Shown here piece by piece: positions 22,318 through 33,289 of a stretch of DNA of 64,000 nt (position 1 is its first letter; every line of letters begins with the position of its first letter). The DNA is from Yponomeuta sedellus (lineage: Eukaryota; Arthropoda; Insecta; Lepidoptera; Yponomeutidae): assembly GCA_934045075.1 (NCBI GenBank), contig OW203723.1, forward strand, positions 7,599,913-7,663,912, given 5' to 3'. The position numbers and the translations under genes are program-made. Under the pieces are notes generated by a model, which searched no databases, was not told the DNA's origin, and worked only from the letters and a program-made list of their open reading frames with translations.

Positions 22318-25300
22318 TCACGCATCGGTTGCAGGCCGTCTCCTCAGAGGCAGTCCCTCCTCCACGTGCACAGTGACGGAAGGCCTGACCAGCGCAGCGG
22401 CGGCGGCGTCCCGGGCAGCCGTCAGACCCACCACCAGAGCGTGAAGGCCCAGAAGCAGCAGTCCCGTTAGGACTACCAGCCCCGCCGTGGGGCCTGGCTG
22501 CGACCAGTCAATCACGGGATACACGTAGCGATTTCCGAGTCTGTTGATGGAAAAAAAATACTTAAAGTGGCCAGGTTTGATGGTAAAACTAGGCGATCTT
22601 TTGTTGACCTAGAGATGTCCGTTCGGTCAAACCAGATCCTCGATTTACATATTTGAGTTTTTTTAGATTTATTGCGCTCGCCTTATTATTTTATTGAATA
22701 CCAGCTATTGCCCGCGACTTCGTTCAGATCAGATCAAAGCCGTCAAGCAGTTCTGTAATCCATCCATCTAACCTTGCCCATTTATAAAAGTAGAAACATT
22801 ATATTATAATTATAACATCAAGAATCTAGGCTTATCGCAGATTCCCTATACTCTCTCTGGCTTAATGTTTCACTAGTTCAATTCTTTTTCAATTAACTAC
22901 GAGAACATACTTAGTATGAAACCAACTTATTTATTGCACTAGTTGAACTAGTGAAACATTCCAGTATTAGCAGTTCAATCAAAGAAAATTATTGAACTGC
23001 TAATACTGGAAAGTTGCTCTAGTTCAATTAATGGAACTGTTAATTGCACTAGTGAGAGTGGAGGGCAAGTATTAGCAGTTCAATTAAAGAAAATCATTGA
23101 ACTGCTAATACTGGAATGTTGCGCTAGTTCAATTAATGGATTAATTGCACTAGTGAGAGTGGAGGGCAAGTATTAGCAGTTCAATCAAAGAAAATCATTG
23201 AACTGCTAATACTGGAAAGTTGCGCTAGTTCCATTAATGGAACTGTTAATTGCACTAGTGAGAGTGGAGGACAAGTATTAGCAGTTCAATCAAAGAAAAT
23301 CATTGAACTGCTAATACTGGAAAGTTGCGCTAGTTCAATTAATGGAACTGTTAATTGCACTAGTGAGAGTGGAGGGCAAGTATTAGCAGTTCAATCAAAG
23401 AAAATCATTGAACTGCTAATACTGGAAAGTTGCGCTAGTTCAATTAATGGAACTGTTAATTGCACTAGTGAGAGTGGAGGGCAAGTATTAGCAGTTCAAT
23501 CAAAGAAAATCATTGACCTGCTAATACTGGAAAGTTGCGCTAGTTCAATAAATGGAACTGTTAATTGCACTAGTGAGAGTGGAGGGCAAGTATTAGCAGT
23601 TCAATCAAAGAAAATCATTGAACTGCTAATACTGGAAAGCTGCGCTAGTTCAATTAATGGAACTGTTAATTGCACTAGTGAGAGTGGAGGGCAAGTATTA
23701 GCAGTTCAATCAAGGAAAATCATTGAACTGCTAATACTGGAAAGTTGCGCTAGTTCAATTAATGGAACTGTTAATTGTACTACTGAGAGTGGAGGGCAAA
23801 TTCATTAAATTGAATAAGTTACGATTTTTATTACATTAGTGGCGCTTGTTCGCACCCCGAACCACCATAAAAGTTTTTTGATTGAGCTTTTTTTTTAGCA
23901 ATGTTCAATTATTGAAATGTCATCTCTATGCAGATGATACACAGATTTACTATTCGTTTGACAGTAATAACACAACCCTAGCAATCGAGAAAATAAATGA
24001 CAATTTAGGTAAAATATCGATATGGTCGAAACAAAACTCGTTGATTTTGAATCCATCTAAATGGACATTTTGGACTCGAAAAGACAAATTGTAAAGGTCA
24101 AAGAATTTAATCCAAAGATACTAATGCATGGCTCTGAAATACCAATTGTAGAGCTAGAAATTTAGGCTTGGTCATGGACAGTGAACTGCGTTTCATAAAA
24201 CATGTAGGAGAGAAAATTAAAACAGCTTTTTACAAACTTAAGGTTCTATACAGTGTGAGAAAATACCTCTCAGTTGAACTGAGGATGCTCCTTGCAGACT
24301 TGCTGGTGTTATCACCACTCAATTACAGCTGTGCCGTATATGGGCCAAGACTCTATGAAAAGACAGAGCGGGCAATACAAAGAGTACAAAATGCTTGCGC
24401 CAGATTATGTTTTAGAATCCCTAAATTTTCACACGTAACTCCATACCTAAACCAATACGGGATTCTTAATATGAAAGCTAGAAGAGAATTGCACATTGCT
24501 TGTTTAACCAAAAAAGTGATTTACAGGAAGAATCCAAAATATCTGTTTGATAAATTATCATGGGTTAAAGACCTTAACAAATTAAACACACGATCGAAGA
24601 CTAATCGAATCTACTCGCTAGAACGAAACATAGGTAAGACCAAAAGCTACGAGGGATGTTTCAAATATGCGGCTTTCAAAATTTGGAACAATTTGCCACC
24701 GCCACTGCGCTCGAAAATTGGACTAGCTTCATTTAAAACTAAATTAAAAAGTATTTTGTTGGAAAAACAGAAAATAAGTGAAATGTTTGAGACATCCCTT
24801 AGAAAATATCTACGATCTCTTGCAACTTACTTCGATACAAAATACACACTTGCCTCTTAGTAGTACTACACTGATCCCAAGACCTTGTCGAGGGCTAAGA
24901 GGCACGCAACAATTCAAACATATAGGCACATACACACTCACTCAATCACACACACGAACATTCTCACAAACACTCGCATGATTTTTATTTTTATTTTGTA
25001 TACTATTATTTTTACTTTTTATATCCAACCTCACTGAGACAGTAAGGTGGGGTTTTCACTTTTAGAAGTCTTCTTATTTATAAAAATGGAGTAGGTAAAA
25101 TTGAGTTTTTAGAGCAAAACGTTAATTATTAACAAAAGCTCTCTTAAGTAACACAAAGGAAGCAATTTTTATTTGGTTAATACTTACATATTACTTGTTT
25201 TTAACTTAACTTATTTTATAATTTAATATTGTATCGTGCTAACATCTACCTGCCTTAACTCCTGCTCTAAATTACAACCATAGAGCCGGGGAGTGCTGAA

Positions 25301-28300
25301 AACCAGCGTTGGTAACTACTTAGTGGTAACCGACATGTTAGCTGAGCTCTCTCCTTTTACCAAAATGGTTAGACGCAGTCTAAACAAAACAATGTTGATT
25401 GTCAGTTGATACTATTTTTGTTAATTGTTATGTGTTTTGGTAATACACGATTTCTATTCTATTCTAATAAAAACGCTCAATCAAAAGAACTTTTATGGTG
25501 GTTCGGGGTGCTAGCTAGTGTCACCAATGTAATAAAAATCGTAACTTGTATCACAATACGTTTTTATCTAAAAGTGAACTGAAATGAGAAATCTTAATAA
25601 CTGTGATATCTAGTTTTGGGACCTAGTGTCATAAATCTAGACTTTAATTGATTTCCGCCAAAAACGGCCGTTTTTAGCGGAAATCGATTAAAGTTCTAGG
25701 AAATTTTATACTATATTCTAGGCTGTATGTTCTATAAATAGTTACCACAGATATTAAGATTTCTCATTTTACTTTTTGAAAAAAAAAAAAGTATTATAAA
25801 ACAAGTTATGATTTTTATTCCATTGGTGGAGAAAGCGCCTTAGGAGAATTTACTTTCTCTTTAGAACCAGATTTTAAAAAGATCAAATGAGAAAAGAAAA
25901 TCTTGTTGGATCCATTATGGATCTAGCCACTGGATCTATAGGGAACAAACGTTAAATTAAATTCTGAGGCTACAAAACTATTCTTTATATTCCTGAGCAT
26001 TTGGCAGTCGCTATGTAGCGTTTTAAACTACTCATAGAGCCCACTATGCCTACTAAGGTCACGAGACCAATTTAACTGCTGCCATTATCAAACTCACTGG
26101 TCCACGCCGCCGGCCAAGTAGTAAACGATTCCGAAGCTCACGTAGCAGACGGCTAACGCGAGCGGATGGCAGACGTGTAGCAGCCGACTGGCGTGCGCTG
26201 AGGATACCAGCAGCAGGAACATCACGACCGAGTTCAGTGCGTGAACCGACACGTCCAGGGCGTGGTTCAGCTCCTCTTCTATGCCGGCTTATGGAATGGA
26301 TACAAATTTGGTTAAAGGTTGTGTCTCGTTGCTATGACGATATGTATATGGTTATAATGTTTTTTGTTCTTTAAGTTTAAAGTAATTATGGGCATTACCC
26401 CGCAATGATGGCACAACCTTGCGCTATGGCGCTCATTAGGGGAGAGCTATGTCCAGCAGTGGACTAATATAGCCTGAAGAAGAAGCAGAAGGTTTTAGCG
26501 ATAAAGTAGCCGTCTGTACTGTTAGGTTAAGAAATATGTGTGTAAATTTCTTTTTTATGTGCCATAAAGTGTTCTCTACTATGCTAGTGGCATGTATGTA
26601 GGTAAAACTTCTAAACCTTACATTAATCAACAACGTAATCCAATATTTACTCTCTAAATTAATTACTCTATAATAATATATTAATATATTATAATAATAT
26701 ATTATTTGTACAGTTAATTACTTACTTGATAGAGTAATTAATTTAGAGAGAAAATATTGGATTAAGTTGTTGATTAATGTAAGGTTTATAGAAATTTATA
26801 GAAATATTATAGAGATTTATAGAAATAAATCAATCAAGCTACAAAACAAATTGACAGTGTACTCCCATAGCCATGGGACAAGTTTCCAAATCTCACCGTT
26901 TGCCATTTTGAAAAATGCTGCCTTATAGTTATAGCCTTTGTGAGTTAAGCATTAGTTGATTACCATTTCAATGATTAGACTGTTAAGGAATTTTGTAAAT
27001 TCGACATTCTGCGTCTAAAGATGCATAATAATTGGAATCCTCAATTCAAAACCTTAACGTGTCTATACGGTACAGAATCGAGCGCGACGGCAATACGAGC
27101 CTTATGTCACCAAAAATTGTTAGTATGTGTTACTGTTGTTGTAATGAATGATTTTAAAAACCTATTTAGAGGCACAAAATTCCACCCATGGCGGGACTCG
27201 AACTCGCGACTTCTGGCTAGCCGTGCCAGCGCTCTCCCAATTGAGCTATGGGCAAGTACCGGCATCAGTGAAATTTCGAACCTCTTTACAATATTCTCTG
27301 TATTATTATTAACAGGCATCTGGCTAAAGTAATTTGCATCACTTGCAACCCTGGGTACCTACTTTGCAGTTAGGTTTTGCATTGGAATGATATCGCTGTA
27401 CCCACATGATTATATTCTTTTTATGAATGATTTTCTTCATCTGATTACAAAGAGGAAAGGAAATGATCACATACGTGAAACTGACCACCTAAGAATGCGA
27501 GTTCCAAATATTCTAGGAATATACCTACAGTACTGATAAAGATCGCTTACCTTCGTAGAGCAGTGACCAGTAGAATAAAGTGATGAGGAAAGACAAAGGC
27601 ACAGCGATGTTATAAAGCACCCAGTATGCCTTCACAAACCACGGTAAGCTGTATTCGGGACCTGACGCTGCAACAACAGAATATAGGCCTGAGTACACCT
27701 CTAAAATGCGTCTGAAACACCTTAATTAGAATATGTTGTATATGTTACCGGCAATCTGTATAATTCAGCTATTCTATACAATACCTAGGTAAGGTATAGA
27801 ATACCTATGGCGTCTAGGCAATGTTTGAAATATTATGAATACTATTTTCCATTATATACTTTACCTGGGTAATGTATACAATTCCTAGGTATTTTATAGA
27901 GTTCCTGCTGATCCACCGGTGATGTGTAAAATAACTATATTTGGGCCTGCAGGAAAGAATCGCTCGTAGCCTGGGCTGCCTGAGTGCCTATACTTTCCTT
28001 AGTATGTTTAAATATAAAAATGCTTCCAGATAGTTTCAGTTTGCAAACCGAAATTAGGTTCGAAGTCTTTTAGCTTTGCTCCGCTCGCTCCATCCTGAAA
28101 CTTCGGGTGTTAGGTTTTTTTTATATAAGAGGAAAAAAAAAAATCACAAATAATTCTTTGGTGACACTATTTTTATTTTTAATGCACTAACCCGTGCTAA
28201 GGAACAAATTTAAAAACCTATTTAGAGGCTAAAAATTTCACCCATTTCACCAGCGCTCTACCAATTGAGCTCAATTGGTAGAGCGCTGGTACGGATAGCC

Positions 28301-29482
28301 AGAGGTTGCGGGTTCGAATCCCGGCATGGGTGAAATTTTTAGCCTCTAAATAGGTTTTTAAATTCTTTGGTGACCAGCCTTAGCCGCTATGACTAGTATG
28401 GTTGACTGCACTATATTACGCAAGAGCGGAGGGGCTAATTTAATTATACGTACATAGTTTCATTTATGTTTCCTCCCCCCTAACCCTAAACCCCTATTGA
28501 GGAAGCTTATTTCTAAACTGTTACACCTTTTATGCACAATGCCGGTAGCGCATTCGGTATTGTATAGAATGCCTAGGCAAACTATAAAATGAAAAATATT
28601 TCATACATTACCTTATCGTTTTAGGTGTTCTATACATTGCCTAGGTATTGTATAGAATACCGTTTCACAGATTGCCGGTAAAATATATAAAACAATCTTC
28701 TACAATTTTTTTCTCAGATTGAAGTAAGTATATATTTTTTTATATTAAAGTTTATTTTCAAAATCGCAAAATTGCTTTTTACACTTGCTTGAGCAGTATT
28801 GATAGATCTAAACTCTTTATATATAACGCTGTATACACTTTTCATTCACTCTGCAATCTATGTTACCACATTTATTACCTATATGCCCTTTGACAATAAC
28901 ATGAAATTTACACTATTTTTATTTTTAATGCACTAACCCGTGCTAAGGAACAAATTTAAAAACCTATTTAGAGGCTAAAAATTTCACCCATGCCGAGATT
29001 CGAACCCGCGACCTCTGGCTGGATACCGTTATTTTCAAATCGTTATTTTCGAAAGGGCTTGCTTCATCCTCGCCCAGCTCTGTCACTAAACTGACTATCT
29101 CTATGAAAAGGTCTCACGAAAATATATCAAGTAAGGCCGGTAAGCTATGCAATCTTTCAAATAACTTACCTATCGGTCCATAGATGTAGCATCGCGCTGA
29201 AACAGCTACAGAGAAGCCAGTTGCCAAGAGATTGAGTGTGACGCCCCAATGCGTGAGATAAATGAACCAGTATCCAAACACTTTGGCCTGAATGTAGAAG
29301 GATATCGACGTCAGGACTATTCCTAGAGACGTGACAAACAGGAGCACGCGAAGTATGAGTAACGGCACAGACGATCGTGATGTTTGCCAGCAGCTGAGAT
29401 AGAAATCGGACGCTTTGGAGTGCTTTAGCGTAAGCATCCGCAAACTGAACTCCTCTTTGAAATAAGTTTTCACAGCACTCAT
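22318..29482 (-). CDS. Rolling stone-like membrane protein, paralogue B (4 coding exons, 277 aa)
   Basis: Coding exons are 29170-29482, 27551-27667, 26098-26278 and 22318-22540, with GT-AG sites and phases 1, 1, 2. The 834 nt end in TGA. The start has a good insect context (CAACAATG), and its N-terminus MSAVKTYFKEEF resembles that of paralogue C. Signatures: GYWFIYLTHWG (70-80), SLPWFVKAYWVLYNIAVP in exon 2, SVHALNS (154-160), RLLHVCHPL and YYLAGG in exon 3, and YVYPVIDWSQPG in exon 4. About six hydrophobic segments are visible, so an integral membrane protein is expected. The C-terminal tail is short and arginine-rich (LPLRRRPATDA). Intron 3 carries a 105-bp minisatellite and a LINE. Paralogue A starts 1.1 kb downstream. 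The family is clear; the biochemical role is unknown. Confidence 0.92.
22950..23806. repeat. Minisatellite of about eight 105-bp units, each with an internal stem-loop
   Basis: The junction GGGCAAGTATTAGCAG recurs at about 23064, 23166, 23270, 23376, 23481, 23586 and 23691, giving a period close to 105 bp (one unit near 101). Every unit contains TATTAGCAGTTCAAT, an 11-base A-rich loop and the exact complement ATTGAACTGCTAATA. Units are almost identical, with scattered single-base changes. The array sits in intron 3 of gene B. Confidence 0.85.
23817..25546 (+). mobile_element. LINE fragment bracketed by 72-bp inverted repeats
   Basis: Arms 23817-23888 and 25474-25546 are inverted and about 85% alike; both include CACCCCGAACCACCATAAAA. 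Between them the plus strand encodes the end of a non-LTR reverse transcriptase. HLYADDTQIYYSF (the YADD catalytic motif, about 23925-23960) is followed after a frameshift by a 230-codon frame (24168-24860) with VQNACARLCFRIPK and KIWNNLPPPLRSK, typical of CR1/Jockey-type C-termini. The body ends in a TTCTATTCTATTCTAA tail near 25455. The 5' RT domains are missing. Confidence 0.7.
25523..25831. repeat. Foldback MITE, family M, copy 2
   Basis: The ends CCAATGTAATAAAAATCGTA and the inverse ATGATTTTTATTCCATTGG bound a 309-bp element. Its centre is a hairpin around GATTTCCGCCAAAAACGG. It overlaps the right arm flanking the LINE. Confidence 0.6.
26611..26790. repeat. Long inverted repeat (about 60-bp arms)
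   Basis: The left arm (about 26611-26671, from CTAAACCTTACATTAATCAA) is nearly complementary to the right arm (about 26733-26790). The AT-rich loop between them carries repeated ATAATATATT. It lies in intron 2 of gene B. Confidence 0.7.
27140..27415 (-). repeat. tRNA-core repeat, minus-strand copy
   Basis: It shows TTAAAAACCTATTTAGAGGC, then a diverged tRNA-like core with GGACTCGAACTCGCGAC (B-box complement), the CGGCATCAGTGAAATTTCGA block and GGGTACCTACTTTGCAGTTA. It is about as complete as the copy at 5266-5490. Confidence 0.65.
27746..28680. mobile_element. TIR element with 14-bp ends and internal CCTAGG repeats, host to a nested repeat
   Basis: TACCGGCAATCTGT at 27746-27759 is the exact complement of 28667-28680. 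Both subterminal regions carry several near-copies of TATAGAATACCTAGG in both orientations. A foldback copy of the tRNA-core repeat (28180-28375) is inserted inside. No transposase is seen, so it is non-autonomous. It lies in intron 1 of gene B. Confidence 0.6.
28180..28375. repeat. Minimal foldback of the tRNA-core repeat with perfect 42-bp palindrome
   Basis: Both outer ends are the repeat's CACTAACCCGTGCTAAGGA-type and AGCCTCTAAATAGGTTTTTA edges in opposite orientation. At the centre, 28249-28290 is a perfect palindrome with no spacer, made of the tRNA D-arm region. The right half still carries an intact B box. Confidence 0.75.
28920..29020 (-). repeat. Truncated tRNA-core repeat
   Basis: AATGCACTAACCCGTGCTAA leads into CATGCCGAGATTCGAACCCG and stops after the CCTCTGGCT block, so only the 3' half of the repeat is present. 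Confidence 0.6.
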
Positions 29483-30929
29483 TGTTGTGATCAGTTACAC
29501 TACAACACTTAGAGCTGAAACTCATTTTTGCCGGAATGTTATCGATTTTACGTGACGATAAGATATCAATTGACTCAGTTCCAAGTTTGGGAGGTGCGTG
29601 CCCTACCCGATTTACTAACATCTGTGTCAAAATTAGAACGAGTTATCTTTCACTATGTATGGTAGATTAAGTACAAGCTTCTTATATGTTTCTACTTAAA
29701 CTACCTTACACGAGTAACCTCAAAAGAAGGAAGAACAGTCTGTAATCGTCTACTGCCGGACATAGGTCATCCTCATTTAGCCACCGACAGCAATGTGCCT
29801 CAGATTGTTGGTCCAGTGCGCTGCACAGAATACATTAACCCAAGACCGTGGGCGTCCTACGCTGCGTTCGTCAGTTTCCGTTTTCCACTCGACAAACTTC
29901 ATAGACATAGACCTCATTTATTGCTAATAGTCATTACAAGTCAAGACTCCGTATACGGACTCCTTATAGTAATGTTCCGAGACGAAATGATTCTAGGCAT
30001 TATCGTAAGGCAGCGTATACATACATAAAGTCAGGCCTTAATCGCGAAGGGGTAGAGCAGAATATCTGCCACAAAAGCACATATAAAAGTCACAACTCGT
30101 GCGTTTCCTCTAGTTCTTGGTATTTTTGGTAGTAAACTCTTCTTACCATACTCATTGATCTTCATAGTACATAGTAGAATTTTAAATAGTAAGTACTCTG
30201 ATCAGAGTACAATTTAAAATTCTATTTAAAATGTAATTAAACTATCGTAGGTCACTTTAATTACATTTTAAATCGATGCTATGGAGGTCAGTGGAATAAT
30301 CTGGGAAAGAAAACTCAGCCTCAAGAGTCCACCTATGGGTATAACGATTAAAAAAATATATAAATCTCCTAATAAATGTATCGATTTGAATACTTACATA
30401 AAAAATATAGAATATGGCTCAATTTGGTAGTGAAACCACAGAGGTGAAACATGGAACACGCTATTAATCGTGGTCGTGACGTCACGTGCGTGTTTGCAAA
30501 TTATGTGACGTCATGAGACAGGTAATATAAGAGCATCATGTAGTTTTCGAACCTTTAATCCCGAAAAATAAAGTTCATTCAGTAAACTACGAAAAAAAAT
30601 TTGAATTTAAAAAGTTTGCTTACATTATTTGGAGCTATCTATTTAACTATTCTTACTGAATATTTTATAATTTCGGGTAGTTTGTTGTTTCAATAAGAAG
30701 TTCTATAATTCACGAAGTTCTATAATTCTATAGTTCACTTTTGTAATACTATAATATGTACGTAAATTATTGGAAACGTTTTCGATATTCCATCGCAGCC
30801 TGATACTATAGATATAGCAATGATTAGAGAGCTACAGAGTTTGTGCTATGCGAAATACAGAAGATATTTTACGTTTTCTTGTAAGGCAAGTGGTTGCAGT
30901 CAGTATTATTATTTACGAACATAATTAAT

Positions 30930-31290
30930 AACGAACCAGACCACAAAGGGTATATGATGTTAGAAACTTACAAGTCCTTTTCTGTGCCTGCTGCTCGAAT
31001 GTGGAACGGTCTACCCAAGTCTAACAGGGAGAGTCCGTCTGTTGCTGTCTTCAAGGCAAAATTTATCTAAAATTTATAGTCTCTAAATATTTATAGCACG
31101 TTTGTTAGATTAATATTAATATAACAATTATTACTGTACACTTTCCCCTCCTCGTTTGTATGTAATGTCCGTATTACCACATCAAGGGTTGGCTGGAAGA
31201 GATTTCTAATGAAATAAGCTTGCCATGTCCCTACACTTTTTTATTTCATAATTTTGTCCTTTATCATTTTACTGTGTTCAATAAAGTATA
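30930..31290 (+). pseudogene. LINE C-terminal relic
   Basis: The plus frame reads YKSFSVPAARMWNGLPKSNR, then SPSVAVFKAKFI and a stop. This is the closing motif (W..LP...R...S...FK) of CR1/Jockey-type reverse-transcriptase ORFs. An untranslated tail follows to about 31290. Confidence 0.55.
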
Positions 31291-31801
31291 CAGTAATTTT
31301 AAAATAGGTAACTCAGTATTGGCGAGAGATTATCTTATTAATTCTTTTTGGTCTTGTCGCACTATATACAAGGTTTCCTCAAAAATACGCAATTCCTGAA
31401 ACACAAACAATATTAGCACCACAATGACTTTTGTTCTTTCAGTATTTTCTGAGGAACATCAAGTTTGATAAAATGTAATTACAGACACAGTTTATAATCG
31501 AACGGTAACGTCTTCATTGTTACACCATTGTCCTCCATATAAAATAATGCCCACTCTACTTAACAAGATAACGTTTAAGCCCATATTGGGTTTAGACATT
31601 AACAAACAGGCCTACTACGAAGCATAAAAGCCAAAGTAAGTAATTAAAATGGTAATACAATTATACAATTAAAAATATAGGTAATTCATGAAGTAGTTCA
31701 AAGAACATAAGAGTCAAAAGTCTTAGAGCAAAATGAACATGTTGTAGTTTTAAATGACTCGCGATATGCATGTGACGTTAAACGTCGGGAGTTAAGGTAC
31801 A

Positions 31802-32034
31802 GTCTGTTAGCTTTTAGAATATACCTCAGCTACTATCGGATAGAATCGGATATATTCGTGTATATCTCAATCGGATAAATAGAAATATCGGAACTAATAT
31901 GACATTTAATGTCGAAATCGGAACTAATAAGACACTTTTACATTTATACAGAGCAGGAAGTAGTATTCACTCGTGTGCTTTCGGCGAAAACCGAAGGCTC
32001 TAGATCCCGAGATATATTCTAAAAGCTAACAGAC
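31802..32034. repeat. MITE with perfect 22-bp terminal inverted repeats, copy 1
   Basis: The ends at 31802-31823 and 32013-32034 are exact complements beginning GTCTGTTAGCTTTTAG. The interior has GAGCAGGAAGTAGTATT and GGCGAAAACCGAAG. A second copy is at 61205-61435. No coding capacity. Confidence 0.75.
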
Positions 32035-32934
32035 AAGTTTTACCTAATAATCACGATTTAATATAAAATTGTTACGTTTAAAGGCTACATAACCAACTCA
32101 CAGGCTTAGGGCACGTGGGAATGACGAATGAACGAAAATGACACGACGCATTGTACAGTTTTCGCGCCTTCGCCCGTCTCTTGTGTGGGCTTTGTCCGCG
32201 CGTCCATTCAGTACATTTTGTTTGAAAAATGTACTGAATGGAATGAATGGCCCTCGCCCCACGTCCTTTCAGTGTGTCTTAAGCCACACAGGTATGTTTT
32301 AGGAATGGCGCATTTTAGAAACAACCTTTGTAACACATTAATTTCAGTATCATTTGACGGATTATCTTTTCCTATATCGATTAGATATTTAAATGACTGC
32401 GATAGTTGGAGACAGGATTTTTTTGAAAACGACTCCCAGAGTGCCACCGCTTTACATAAAACCTCTGTGGTAAAACGCAAAGATTGCAAGCTATTGTGTC
32501 GTACTTAAGTTTACTTACTGTATCCACTGTAGGTGCTTTATAACAAAAGAACATAAATAATTCTAATGGAATCTTTTATTTTTCTTTACATATTTTGCTG
32601 TCGCTAGTTAGATAAATATATTTTTGAAATACTATCAAATTCAAGATTGATATTTCTTGAATGAACGACCTAAGAAGAATAGTTTGTTTACCATCCTGAC
32701 CTAACCTGACGTGGCAAGAGTTTTAGAGGAACTCATATTAAAAATTGAATTAGAAGCAATGACCTAGGGCAAACTTGAAAGATATTGTTAATTTTCTATA
32801 AGATCTCCGAAGATATTATGAGGCTGCCAAAAAAATGTCTAAAGGACAACAAATTATTTTGATGTCTGAATTCTTCAATTCAACAACTGACCGCGCCTAA
32901 AGTGCCATCACTTAAGTTAAGCAACATTAGGCGC

Positions 32935-33040
32935 ACTGATAGCCAGAGGTCGCGGGTTCGAATCCGGCATGGGTGGAATTATTAGCCTCTAAATAGGTTT
33001 TTAAAATTGTCCTTAGCACGGGTTAGTGCATTAAAAAGAA
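32935..33040 (+). repeat. Truncated tRNA-core repeat
   Basis: GATAGCCAGAGGTCGCGGGT and a B box are followed by AGCCTCTAAATAGGTTTTTA and CCTTAGCACGGGTTAGTGCA. The 5' half is lost. It overlaps the region just downstream of gene C. Confidence 0.6.
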
Positions 33041-33289
33041 TATAATTAAGTGATTGATTCCAAACAGTCCGTGCCACTAGACCACGAGCGCCTCTGAGGA
33101 GTGTTTGAGGAGAATCGTGTTTTTCCTGATAACACCGTATTACAATTACCGCTTTGTAAAAAGGTGCTCTGCTTGATCTGCGCGAGCGTTGGATTGAAAA
33201 GTATACATTTATTGACAAGGAAGACTGTGACATCAGAATTATTCTACTTATCAGCTAAAGACTAGCGCAAGGATATTTTAGCCAAAGTA

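Larger units (their letters stand above)
29483..33289. other. Spacer between paralogues B and C
   Basis: Contents seen: hairpins around 30177-30280, a LINE C-terminal relic (30930-31290), a MITE (31802-32034) and a partial tRNA-core repeat (32935-33040). The plus-strand frame 32128-32508 (126 codons) is the longest unexplained frame. It resembles no family I recognise and contains a palindrome near 32205-32241, so I do not call it a gene. Confidence 0.5.

Noticed and set aside
22198..22470. 90-codon plus-strand frame
   Set aside because: It is antisense to exon 4 of paralogue B, and its Arg/Ser/Gln-rich composition is what a GC-rich membrane exon gives on the opposite strand.
22950..23806. 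CRISPR-like array
   Set aside because: Units are 105 bp and conserved throughout with no unique spacers. The context is a eukaryotic intron.
29166..29630. 154-codon minus-strand frame over the start of paralogue B
   Set aside because: It is another frame of exon 1. The frame starting at 29482 has the THWG motif and a matching phase-1 donor.
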